From Oscillospiraceae bacterium (GTDB lineage Bacteria > Bacillota > Clostridia > Oscillospirales > Ruminococcaceae), in the NCBI GenBank assembly GCA_019423445.1, contig JAHZBJ010000004.1, positions 738 to 23,953 on the forward strand: a stretch of 23,216 nucleotides of DNA, given 5' to 3'. Below, piece by piece: positions 7,501 to 13,801 of the stretch. Within the stretch, counting starts at the first letter, position 1; every line of letters starts with the position of its first letter. The translations under genes and the position numbers were made by a program. The notes under the pieces were generated by a model. It saw only the letters and a program-made list of their open reading frames with translations, was not told the origin of the DNA and made no database searches.

Positions 7501-8116
7501 TGGGGTTGTCTGAACGCAGCAACGGAGCCAGCTGATCCCGGAGAGAGGTTTCCCCCAGCTCCACCGCCCTTAAAGTCCGCTGCGCCGAAGCGCTTCCCCC
7601 CAGGCCCTCCAGCAGGCGCCGCACGGAACCCGAAAAGCAGACTGCCAGCTCGCTGGGAACCCCTGGGAGCACCAGCATCAGCTGCTTCTGGGCCCGGATG
7701 GCATACCCTTGGATCATCCCTGTAGGATTGGGGATGGAAAGGCTGCCTGCCGGAGTTCCGGCAAAGGCTGCCAGCTCTTCCCGGCTGTAATCCTTTCCCT
7801 GGCGGGCGGCCCGCTGGGCCAGCTGTCCTTCCAGGGCGGGATCGCTCCGGATCTCCAACCCCAGGCCGGCGGCAATGGCCTGGGCCGCCGCCTGAGCGGC
7901 TCCCGGCTCCGCCGCAGGCAGCACCACCACCAGGTCCCCCTGGCGGGACGCCTCCCGAAGGCGGTCAAACACTTCCTGGGACTGCCCAGGCACCAGACGG
8001 CGGCTGCCCACCCCGATCCCCAGGCTGGAAAGCTCCCGCTGGAGGTATTCGCAGCAGGCTTCAAAGAAATTCTGATACAGGCTTTGGTTTCCAATTCCGA
8101 TGATCTCAGCTTTCAT
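4568..8116 (-). CDS. CinA-like protein fused in frame to a class B sortase with a long repeat tail
   Basis: One uninterrupted 1182-codon frame. Residues 1 to about 425 resemble CinA: MKAEIIGIGN start, PNPTGMIQGYAI and LVLPGVPSEL in the N-terminal domain, and a PncC-like C-terminal domain from about 280. The family's GTELL, AESCTGG and GIAGPGGG motifs are altered (AEAGTAG, AITCRPQAR), so amidase activity is probably lost. A charged linker (about 425-474) leads to one transmembrane helix (about 492-513). The extracellular class B sortase domain follows, with catalytic His623 (YAHN), Cys720 (TLSTC) and Arg734 (ARFVVFAR). After about 750 come coiled-coil-like helices rich in Glu/Gln, a Gly-Ser-Ser repeat tract and a Pro/Ser/Glu-rich end. 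The ATG at 8116 follows AGGAGG by 13 nt. An internal ATG at 6694 with a good ribosome site could make the sortase alone. Last gene of the desulfurase-thiI operon. Confidence 0.85.
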   Translation of the reverse strand: MKAEIIGIGNQSLYQNFFEACCEYLQRELSSLGIGVGSRRLVPGQSQEVFDRLREASRQGDLVVVLPAAEPGAAQAAAQAIAAGLGLEIRSDPALEGQLAQRAARQGKDYSREELAAFAGTPAGSLSIPNPTGMIQGYAIRAQKQLMLVLPGVPSELAVCFSGSVRRLLEGLGGSASAQRTLRAVELGETSLRDQLAPLLRSDNPKLTLHSRGNECEIHISATGATRAEAQAACDAMARQVETCLGAYLTSGQGEPLGQQVARLFQKHGLTLAVAEAGTAGLLAEAIKEGQAGLDGAKVLAGGMNLAADAQKTERLGVSKKLIAEAGGVSRRVTAAMAAAVRQKGKASLGAAITCRPQAREGKEAGLLYVAITDGRQVWAKKVLLPEGADADDLRSAACLQALNMLRLYAQQYPEPLPGGVAMSHAVPGKGGAAGIAAAVSGLLPKGKKNSKKTGTQPRNGGSPRENHEKESKEMNLIQKIRYRKLEKSDITRLVILCVSLLVFIGCMVYIGSVFLESHRNKGLVADQQSAYSNSNIRPEDVDGYPDDYLPKFAALYAQNPDVAGWIKIDGTKYLDMVVVQTTDNDYYERRDFTRADNNHGVAFVDYRVAQKEPSTNTIIYAHNMNDGQMFGELLNYKSLEYYRQHPLISYDSVYYEGMYKIFGVVICKKDDPDFLYHNFIEKLNDQEMVEFVNKIRERSIINTKVDVRTDDKLLTLSTCDYSFKSDTGERIARFVVFARKVRDGESTEVDTAGATINTNPVMPQEWYDYLKKQQEEELKRQQEEAAALAANKWLTEDEKATLSAEEQQTLAQKREELAQLYLTYDEREELDLDTMLYYIERRQEDFALFLDSEESGYSLSKRISLSEERRQMAEDAGLTNSEIREAGSWEKIQELIAQRGSAALDAIIQKYPNLLTAADKNGYTTAQALENLAAERRALAESLGLNVNDLQAYPNWGALSAAIQAAQSGAANQEAERQQFIKDNQKWLSDTNGTLDDLKKQAQENQSNYQTLLGNLNNTHPDIAKQLQQNVQNATSWNQVQSAMKNAEEQAANTPVGPVSPSSPGSSGSSGSSGSSGSSGSSGSSGSSGSSGSSGSSGSSGSSGSSGSSGSSEGSSTEPPPPPESTTEPDVPDGSVSPSSPAETSPSQSGEGGGSEEPPPATVENADQQPPDSGDGNRADA
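4780..4923 (-). repeat. 16 tandem 9-bp units encoding Gly-Ser-Ser
   Basis: Sixteen consecutive 9-mers in register, mostly gagctgccg or gaactgccg on the plus strand; the first has one variant base. They encode a (Gly-Ser-Ser)n tract in the sortase-fusion tail. Units differ only by a G/A at the third base, which suggests recent expansion by slippage or unequal exchange. Because the unit is a multiple of three, changes in copy number keep the frame. Confidence 0.95.
6692..6709 (-). promoter_or_regulatory. Internal ribosome binding site and ATG for a stand-alone sortase
   Basis: On the minus strand AAGGAA (6709-6704) stands 9 nt before the in-frame ATG at 6694. Starting there would give a 708-residue protein beginning MNLIQKIRYR, with the transmembrane helix about 20 residues in, which is exactly how a normal class B sortase begins. 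The site lies in the low-complexity linker. It may mean that two genes lost the stop between them, or that both a fusion and a short form are made. Confidence 0.6.
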
Positions 8117-8158
8117 GGAACTTTTGGGTCCTCCTGTCAGTCTTGGGTTTGCGTCTTG

Positions 8159-9346
8159 TCAGCCCCGGTAGCGGCTGGAAAGAACGATGAGTTCGGCCTC
8201 CTCTGCGGCCCGGTCCAGAAGGGCGGGATCCAGTCCCACCGCTTCCTCCACCCTGGCCACCTCCTCCGGCCGGGGCCGGGTCTTGGGATGGCGGGGGGTA
8301 AAGACGGTGCAGCAATCCTCGTAAGGAAGAATAGAGGTATCAAAGGTGTCGATCTTCCGGGCAATGGCCACAATCTCGCTCTTGTCCATGCCGATGGCGG
8401 GACGGAGCACCGGCAGGCTGGTAACACAGTCGGTGACCCCAATGGCCTGGAGGGTCTGGCTGGCCACCTGGCCCACGCTTTCCCCGGTGACCAGGCCCCC
8501 GCAGCCCTCCCGAAGGGCGATCTTCTCCGCCACCCGCATCATGGCCCGGCGCATCAGAAGGGTGAAATACTCCTCCGGTCCCCGGTCCTTCAGCTGTTCC
8601 TGGATTTCGGTAAAGGGCACCACAAAGAGGCGGATGCGCCCGGTGTAGGGGAGGAGCTTCTCCCCCAGGGTGATAACCTTTTGCCGGGCCCGGTCGCTGG
8701 TGTAGGGAGGGCTGGCGAAGTGGACAGCAATGAGTTCCAGCCCGCGCTTGGCCATCATGTAGCCAGCTACGGGGCTGTCGATCCCTCCTGACAGGAGGAG
8801 GGCCGCTTTGCCTCCGGTCCCCACCGGGATCCCCCCGGCGCCGGGGAGCTGGTTCTTATGAATATAGGCGTCCTTTTCCCGGATTTCCACCGTCACGGTG
8901 ACTTCCGGGTTTTCCACATCCACCCGGAGGTGGTGGAACCGGGACAGAAGAATCCCCCCCAGCTCCCGGCAGATCTCCGGGGACTTCATGGGGAAGCTCT
9001 TATCACTGCGCTTGGCGTTCACCTTGAAGGTTTTGGCCCCCGCCAGATCGTCCCGGAGGTAGTCCGGAGCGGCGGCGCAGATGGCCTCCCAATCCTTGGG
9101 AACCACCAGGGCGGGGCAGAGGGCCGCCACCCCAAACACCGTTTGAAGCCGGGCCACCACCCGATCCATCTCGGTCTCCTCCGAGAGGGGCTCCACATAG
9201 ACGGTGGACTGGCTCTTCCAGATGTGGAATTTTCCCAGGTCTTCCAGACGCCGTCTGGCGTTTTTGATCATGACATCCTCAAAGCTGCTGCGGTTCAGGC
9301 CCTTGAGGACCATCTCCCCGCATTTGAGCAGGACGATTTCTTTCAT
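8159..9346 (-). CDS. thiI: tRNA 4-thiouridine synthase (sulfurtransferase)
   Basis: 395 residues in the usual order: N-terminal ferredoxin-like domain (MKEIVLLKCGEMVLKGLNR), THUMP domain (about 60-165) and an adenylating PP-loop domain with SGGIDSP at 186-192, then GESVGQVASQTL (288-299) and PYEDCCTVFTPRHP (341-354). The Cys345-Cys346 pair lies where the catalytic Cys of the family is expected. There is no C-terminal rhodanese domain, as is usual in Firmicutes. ThiI activates U8 of tRNA with ATP and inserts sulfur. The frame is open to a GTG at 9361, but the ATG at 9346 gives the family-standard N-terminus, and the GTG has its purine tract directly against it. The desulfurase 43 nt upstream is the likely sulfur donor. 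Confidence 0.93.
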   Translation of the reverse strand: MKEIVLLKCGEMVLKGLNRSSFEDVMIKNARRRLEDLGKFHIWKSQSTVYVEPLSEETEMDRVVARLQTVFGVAALCPALVVPKDWEAICAAAPDYLRDDLAGAKTFKVNAKRSDKSFPMKSPEICRELGGILLSRFHHLRVDVENPEVTVTVEIREKDAYIHKNQLPGAGGIPVGTGGKAALLLSGGIDSPVAGYMMAKRGLELIAVHFASPPYTSDRARQKVITLGEKLLPYTGRIRLFVVPFTEIQEQLKDRGPEEYFTLLMRRAMMRVAEKIALREGCGGLVTGESVGQVASQTLQAIGVTDCVTSLPVLRPAIGMDKSEIVAIARKIDTFDTSILPYEDCCTVFTPRHPKTRPRPEEVARVEEAVGLDPALLDRAAEEAELIVLSSRYRG

Positions 9347-9389
9347 GGGGTCTCTCTTCACTCCTCGACGCCGGCCCCGGGCCGCCGTT

Positions 9390-10523
9390 TTATTTCCTGG
9401 CCAGTTCCTCCAGCCCCCGGCTCAGCTGGCGGCAGAACTCGTCCACCTCTTCCGGGGTGTTCTCCCGGCAAAAGCTGACCCGCAGGGCGCCATCCACCCG
9501 GTCCCCTGTAAGGCCCATGGCCATGAGGACATGGCTTCTGGCCCCTTTGGCGCAGGCGGAACCGCCGGAGACGTAGATCTCCCGGCGTTCCAGGTAATGG
9601 ATCATCACCTCGGACGGGATGCCGGGAAGGGAGAGGTTCACTATATAAGGTGCTCCCTCAGGGGGGGAATTGATGCACACTCCTGAAAGGTTTTCCAAAT
9701 TTTTTAACAGATGCTCCCGAAGAACCCGGAACCGAGCCATATTCTCCTCCCGGTCCTCCCACATCCGCCGCGCCGCCAGGCCGAAGGCGCAGGCGCCGGG
9801 GGTGTTTTCGGTGCCGGGGTGGAGGCCCCGTTCCTGGCCGGAGCCGTAGTACAAAGGCTGCACCCGGCTCCCTTTGGCGGCGTACAGGGCGCCGATGCCC
9901 TTGGGGGCGTGGATCTTATGGCCGCTGACGGTGATAAAATCCACTCCCCAGCTCTTGGGAGACACCGGAAGCTTGCAGAAGCTTTGGACACAGTCGCTGT
10001 GGATCAGCAGCCGGGGGTTCTTCCGCCGGGCCGCCCGGGCAATGGCCCGGATGTCGTTTACCGCCCCTGTTTCGCTGTTGACATGCATCACCGACAGCAG
10101 CACCGTCTTTTCATCCACCGCCGCCGCCATCTCTTCCGGATCCACACAGCCTCCAGGGCCCGGCCGGACCAGCACCGTTTCGAAGCCCAGTTCCTCCAGG
10201 CGGTGCACCGGAGCCAGCACCGATTCGTGCTCCGCCGCGGTGGAGACCACCCGGTTTCCCCGGCGCCGGGCCGCCAAAGCGCCTCCCAGCACCGCCAGGT
10301 TGTTCCCCTCGCTGCCGCAGGAGGTGAAGGTGACCTCCTCCCGGTCGGCGCCCAGAATCCGGGCGATTTCCTCCCGGGCCTGGGTCAGAGCCTGCTCCGC
10401 CAGGAAACCCCGGCGGTGGAGGGAGGACGGATTTCCATATTCTTCCGTCATCATCTCCAGGGCACACTGGGCCGCCTCGGGACTGACCCGGGTGGTAGCG
10501 CTGTTGTCAAAGTAAATCTCCAA
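9390..10523 (-). CDS. Cysteine desulfurase, NifS/IscS type (sulfur donor for ThiI)
   Basis: 377-residue PLP enzyme of aminotransferase class V. Landmarks: YFDNSATT (4-11), His99 in AAEHES, which stacks on PLP, Asp177 and Gln180 in HSDCVQ, the PLP lysine Lys203 in SGHKIHAPKG, and catalytic Cys324 in GGSACAKG. It turns cysteine into alanine plus a persulfide. The start is TTG at 10523 with AAGGAG 7 nt upstream and gives the normal start MEIYFDNSATT. There is no scaffold protein (IscU/NifU) beside it. With thiI 43 nt downstream, the setting matches the dedicated desulfurase-ThiI pair known from Bacillus (nifZ-thiI), so tRNA thiolation is the likely main role. Confidence 0.93.
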   Translation of the reverse strand: MEIYFDNSATTRVSPEAAQCALEMMTEEYGNPSSLHRRGFLAEQALTQAREEIARILGADREEVTFTSCGSEGNNLAVLGGALAARRRGNRVVSTAAEHESVLAPVHRLEELGFETVLVRPGPGGCVDPEEMAAAVDEKTVLLSVMHVNSETGAVNDIRAIARAARRKNPRLLIHSDCVQSFCKLPVSPKSWGVDFITVSGHKIHAPKGIGALYAAKGSRVQPLYYGSGQERGLHPGTENTPGACAFGLAARRMWEDREENMARFRVLREHLLKNLENLSGVCINSPPEGAPYIVNLSLPGIPSEVMIHYLERREIYVSGGSACAKGARSHVLMAMGLTGDRVDGALRVSFCRENTPEEVDEFCRQLSRGLEELARK

Positions 10524-10574
10524 GGGCGGGCTCCTTCTTTCTCCCTAAATGGGCATTTTCCCAGACATAGTGTA

Positions 10575-10603
10575 AGTATACCGCAAATTGCCCAGGAGTT
10601 CAA
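10575..10603 (-). promoter_or_regulatory. Promoter of the desulfurase-thiI-CinA/sortase operon
   Basis: On the minus strand, -35 TTGAAC (10603-10598), a 17-bp spacer and -10 TATACT (10580-10575). The start point should be near 10568, giving a leader of about 45 nt before the TTG start at 10523. No operator or attenuator was seen. Confidence 0.75.
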
Positions 10604-10853
10604 ACCTTTTCCATTCCTTTACCCAGGTTTTTCATAGGTCCCGTAAAAACCTGCTCCATTGTAACCTCTCTTTTTTACAGGGATATGAACAAAAGCCGGA
10701 TCGGCCCGGGAAAGTTTTGCGCCGGGCCACTTCCAAGGAGGGCCACGTCTAACAGCCCCGCCTGAGAATGGGCCGTGGTTTTCCCCAGCCTTTGATAAAA
10801 CGATACCGGGCTAAAAAATATTTCCAGCCCAGGGAAAAATTTGCCCCAGCCCC

Positions 10854-10967
10854 TTTCAAAAACCGCCGTTTTTGGTTAAAATAGGAGCATATCTTTCCGG
10901 CGGGTCCTTCCTGTGGACAGGCCCGCCCCAAAAACAGGCAAGCCCGCGGCTCTTCCGCCGCCGGGCG
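10854..10967 (+). promoter_or_regulatory. Possible promoter and structured leader of the oligopeptide-binding gene
   Basis: A weak promoter candidate is TTTCAA (10854-10859), 17 bp, TAAAAT (10877-10882). The transcript would contain two stem-loops. One is closed by GGCGGG (10899-10904) and CCCGCC (10922-10927) with CCTG/CAGG inside. The second is a 9-bp stem with one bulge (10942-10950 with 10957-10966), loop TCTTCC, followed by GTTTTAT. The second ends only 8 nt before the ribosome site, so it may act as an attenuator or affect translation. It matches no riboswitch class I recognise. The rest of 10604-10853 is AT-rich in places and shows no gene. Confidence 0.4.
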
Positions 10968-10990
10968 TTTTATAAGGAGGAGTTCTTTTG

Positions 10991-12814
10991 ATGAAACGCA
11001 TCCTGGCCGTGCTGACGGCCGCGCTGATGGTCTGGGCCGCCGCTGGCTGTTCCTCCCAGGAGGAGGTACCGGAACCCCAGGGCACCGGCGCCACCGACGA
11101 CAGCTCCCTGACCCTGAATATCCACCTGGGGGGCGAACCCTCCTCCATCGATCCGGCCTTTGTCACCGCCGATGACGGTGGAAGCTATGCCCTCCACCTT
11201 TTTGAGGGGCTGACAGCCATGAACCAGAATCTGGAGCCGGTGGCTGCCGCCGCTGAAAGCTGGACGGTGGAGGAAAACGACGAAGGGCTTCCGGTTTATA
11301 CCTTTACCATCCGGGAAGGGGCAGTATGGTCCGACGGCCAGCCGGTAAAGGCACAGGACTTCTTCTATGCTTGGCAGCGGGTGCTGGACCCCAACGGCAG
11401 CTCCCCCAACGCCTACCAGCTCTATCCCATCCACAACGCCCAAGCCTTCCGGGAGGGGGTCCTCACCCAGCAGGAGGACGGGTCCTCGGCCATAGAGCAC
11501 ACCCTGTCGGCGGAAGATCTGGGCATCGAAGTTGTGGATGAATCCACCCTTAAGGTGACCCTGGAGGGTCCCTGTCCCGACTTCCTCTCCCTCCTGACCC
11601 TCCCCGCCTACTGTCCCGTCCGCCAGGATGTGGTGGAGGCCAACCCCGACACCTGGACCCAGTCCTCCGCTACCTGCATCGGCAACGGGCGGTATATGCT
11701 TAAGGAATGGAACCACGACCGGAACCTTTCCCTGGTGTGGAACGACCAGCACTGGGATTCCCAGGAGCCCGGCTCCACCTTCCTCAATTTCATTCTCTCC
11801 GGCGACACCCAGGCGGTGTACACCGACTTTACCGCCGGACGGATCCAGTACGCCAGCTCTGTCCCCGGGCTGGAGCGTTCCGCCCAGGAGGAGGCCGGCA
11901 CCCTGACCCAGCTCCCCAGAGCCGGGGTATACTATTATTATTTCAACTGCGCCAAGGCTCCCTTTGACAATCCTCTGGTGCGCCAGGCCATCTCCCTGGC
12001 CATCGACCGGGATGCCCTGGCCCAGGCCATGGGGACCGACCTGGCTCCGGCCTTCGGTTTGGTTCCCGATGGTATCCCCGACTCTTTGGCCGGGAAGGAC
12101 TTCTCCCAGGTGGAGCCTCCCATCAGCCGGGACACCCAGGGGAACATCGCCAAAGCCCAGGAGATGCTGGCGGAAGCTGGTTACCCCGGCGGCGCCGGGT
12201 TCCCCCAGTTCACTCTCCTGGTGAACAAGTCCGACCTGAACCTTCACGAGGAAGCCGCCCAGCTGGTCCAGGAGATGCTGGCGGAAAACCTGGGCATCGA
12301 TATGGTTATCAACGCCCTCCCCACCCAGGAATTCCAGGAAGCCCTGGCCGGTGAGAACTGGTCCATGGCCCGGGGCGGCCTGGTGGGTTACCGCCTGGAC
12401 CCCTCCGCCTATCTGGACAGCTGGGGAACTGACACCGCGGCCAACTACAGCGGCTTCGCCAGCGAGGACTATGACGCCCTTCTGGAAGCCTCCTGGACTG
12501 CCCCGGAGACGGCGGAGACCCCCGAAGACGGCAGCGGAGAGACCTCCCAGGCTTCTTCGGAAGCCGCCTCCCAGGACGGGGAGCAAGAGGAGGAAGCCCT
12601 GGTGATCCCTGAGACCCGGATGGAGATCCTCCACGCCATAGAACAGCTCCTGGTGGCTGGGGAGGCGCCGGCGGTGCCCCTGTGGCAGTACCGGGAAACC
12701 GTGCTCACCGCCCCCGGCCTCACCGGGGTGACAGCTTCCCCCCTGGGGTACCGCTACTTCCATTGGGCAACCTACACCCCTGAAGAAGCTGCCCAAAGCT
12801 CTTCCCAGAGCTGA
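10991..12814 (+). CDS. Oligopeptide ABC transporter substrate-binding lipoprotein (OppA-like)
   Basis: 607 residues. Signal peptide with lipobox AAGC (Cys20), then a family 5 solute-binding domain: GGEPSSIDPAFVT near residue 45, YTFTIREGAVWSDGQPVKAQDF near 105, and the region around NPLVRQAISLAIDRDAL, typical of peptide-binding proteins. A run rich in Glu, Ser and Thr at about 503-540 interrupts the C-terminal lobe and looks like an insertion. The ATG at 10991 is preceded by AAGGAGGAG with 8-nt spacing; a TTG just upstream is in frame but less likely. No permease or ATPase genes lie nearby, so it must use a transporter encoded elsewhere or act in sensing. Peptides are the family-based ligand guess. 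Confidence 0.88.
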   Translation: MKRILAVLTAALMVWAAAGCSSQEEVPEPQGTGATDDSSLTLNIHLGGEPSSIDPAFVTADDGGSYALHLFEGLTAMNQNLEPVAAAAESWTVEENDEGLPVYTFTIREGAVWSDGQPVKAQDFFYAWQRVLDPNGSSPNAYQLYPIHNAQAFREGVLTQQEDGSSAIEHTLSAEDLGIEVVDESTLKVTLEGPCPDFLSLLTLPAYCPVRQDVVEANPDTWTQSSATCIGNGRYMLKEWNHDRNLSLVWNDQHWDSQEPGSTFLNFILSGDTQAVYTDFTAGRIQYASSVPGLERSAQEEAGTLTQLPRAGVYYYYFNCAKAPFDNPLVRQAISLAIDRDALAQAMGTDLAPAFGLVPDGIPDSLAGKDFSQVEPPISRDTQGNIAKAQEMLAEAGYPGGAGFPQFTLLVNKSDLNLHEEAAQLVQEMLAENLGIDMVINALPTQEFQEALAGENWSMARGGLVGYRLDPSAYLDSWGTDTAANYSGFASEDYDALLEASWTAPETAETPEDGSGETSQASSEAASQDGEQEEEALVIPETRMEILHAIEQLLVAGEAPAVPLWQYRETVLTAPGLTGVTASPLGYRYFHWATYTPEEAAQSSSQS

Positions 12815-12831
12815 TCTCCAAGAAATTCAGC

Positions 12832-12872
12832 AAAACCCGGGGCGCCCCCAAAACGGAGCGCCCTGGGTTTTT
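12832..12872 (+). terminator. Intrinsic terminator after the oligopeptide-binding gene
   Basis: Stem CCC-G-GGGCGC (12836-12845) pairs with GCGCCC-T-GGG (12858-12867), followed by TTTTT. It lies about 20 nt past the stop codon. Confidence 0.85.
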
Positions 12873-12969
12873 GGCAGCTAAGTCCGAAGAACCACCCCTC
12901 CCGCCGGCCTCCCTTCAGCTTCAAAAACCTATTTTTGCCTGAAAAATCCCAAAAATTTCCCACTGCCCA

Positions 12970-12999
12970 TTGACAGAAGTGTCCTTTTCTGGATATAAT
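12970..12999 (+). promoter_or_regulatory. Consensus promoter of the flavin reductase-rubredoxin gene
   Basis: TTGACA (12970-12975) and TATAAT (12994-12999), both exact consensus, with an 18-bp spacer. The start point should be near 13006, giving a leader of about 65 nt that begins in the palindrome at 13006-13018. Confidence 0.85.
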
Positions 13000-13005
13000 A
13001 AAAAC

Positions 13006-13018
13006 AAGAATTATTCTT
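13006..13018. promoter_or_regulatory. Operator-like palindrome at the transcription start
   Basis: AAGAAT-T-ATTCTT, a perfect 6-1-6 inverted repeat, lies directly after the -10 box in AT-rich surroundings. Its core AAT-N-ATT equals the centre of the PerR box, though the outer bases differ, so PerR or another Fur-family repressor is possible but unproven. Confidence 0.5.
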
Positions 13019-13070
13019 ATTTTGTCGTTTTTTGCCGGACTGTTTCGGTCCCGGGAAAGGAGGAACTTCC

Positions 13071-13724
13071 ATGATGGATTTAAAAGCATTTTTCAAGATG
13101 AACTACGGTCTTTATATCATCACCTCCAAGGACGAGGAGGGCGCTGCGGGTTGTGTTGTGAACACCCTGACCCAGGTGACGGCGGAGCCCCCCAAGGTGA
13201 TGCTGGCCATCCACAAAGACAACCGCACCACCCAGGCCATTTTGAATTCCGGGGTGTTTGCCGCCACAGTGCTGACCCAGGACACCCCCATGGAGCTGAT
13301 CGGCCGCTTTGGCTTCCAGTCCAGCCGGGAGGTGGACAAGTTCCAGGGGTATGAAGTCCACCAGGATCAAAACGGCCTTCCCTGGCTCCCCGGGCATATG
13401 ACCGCCCGCTTCGCCTGCCGGGTTCTGGACCGGATGGACGCCGGCACCCACTACCTTTTCCTCGCCCAGGTGGAGGAAGCCGAAACCCTGTCCCAGGACG
13501 AGCCCATGACCTACTCCTACTACCACGCTGTGAAGAACGGCCGGACGCCCCCCAAAGCCTCCAGCTATCAGGCCGAGGAGCCCAAGGCTCCCGACGCCGG
13601 GGCTCCCAAGGCCAGGGGATGGCGGTGCAAGATCTGCGGTTACATCCTGGATGCTGAGGAACTCCCCCCGGACTATGTCTGCCCCATCTGCAAAAAGGGC
13701 GCGGAATTTTTTGAGAAGCTTTAA
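13071..13724 (+). CDS. Flavin reductase-rubredoxin fusion (high-molecular-weight rubredoxin type)
   Basis: 217 residues. Residues 4 to about 155 form a flavin-reductase-like FMN-binding split-barrel domain (MNYGLYIITSK, GCVVNTLTQVT, PPKVMLAIHKDNRTTQ). A linker rich in Pro, Ala and Lys (about 158-182) leads to a short rubredoxin domain (183-217) with the Fe ligands Cys186, Cys189, Cys204 and Cys207 in CKICGY and CPICKK. The two pairs are only 14 residues apart, the short form seen in rubrerythrins. The same fusion in Moorella (Hrb) passes electrons from NAD(P)H to flavodiiron proteins, so oxygen or NO detoxification is the likely role. The ATG at 13071 follows AAAGGAGG by 7 nt. It is transcribed alone, between its own promoter and a terminator. 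Confidence 0.92.
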   Translation: MMDLKAFFKMNYGLYIITSKDEEGAAGCVVNTLTQVTAEPPKVMLAIHKDNRTTQAILNSGVFAATVLTQDTPMELIGRFGFQSSREVDKFQGYEVHQDQNGLPWLPGHMTARFACRVLDRMDAGTHYLFLAQVEEAETLSQDEPMTYSYYHAVKNGRTPPKASSYQAEEPKAPDAGAPKARGWRCKICGYILDAEELPPDYVCPICKKGAEFFEKL

Positions 13725-13747
13725 GAACCTGGCCCCTCTGAATCAAT

Positions 13748-13795
13748 AAGAGCCGCCGGACCATGCCTTCACATGGTTCGGCGGCTCTTGTTTTT
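13748..13795 (+). terminator. Intrinsic terminator after the flavin reductase-rubredoxin gene
   Basis: An 18-bp stem with one mismatch (13748-13765 with 13773-13790), loop of 7 nt, followed by GTTTTT. The facing glutamate synthase operon ends at 13802, so the structure may also stop minus-strand transcription, though the minus-side T-run is poor. Confidence 0.88.
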
Positions 13796-13801
13796 CATGG
13801 G

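Noticed and set aside
4316..7513. A 1065-codon plus-strand open frame opposite the CinA-sortase gene
   Set aside because: It is antisense to a gene with clear CinA and sortase motifs, and its translation is a low-complexity Val/Leu/Gly-rich shadow typical of GC-rich coding DNA. No ribosome site or domain was seen.
10741..10832. Hairpin-like pairs (CCACG with CGTGG; GGGCT with AGCCC) upstream of the oligopeptide-binding gene
   Set aside because: The stems are short with long loops, and neither has a proper T-run for terminating an adjacent gene; they are too weak to annotate.
10970..12796. A 608-codon minus-strand open frame opposite the oligopeptide-binding gene
   Set aside because: Mirror frame of a gene with a lipoprotein signal and family 5 binding-protein motifs; it has no start context of its own.
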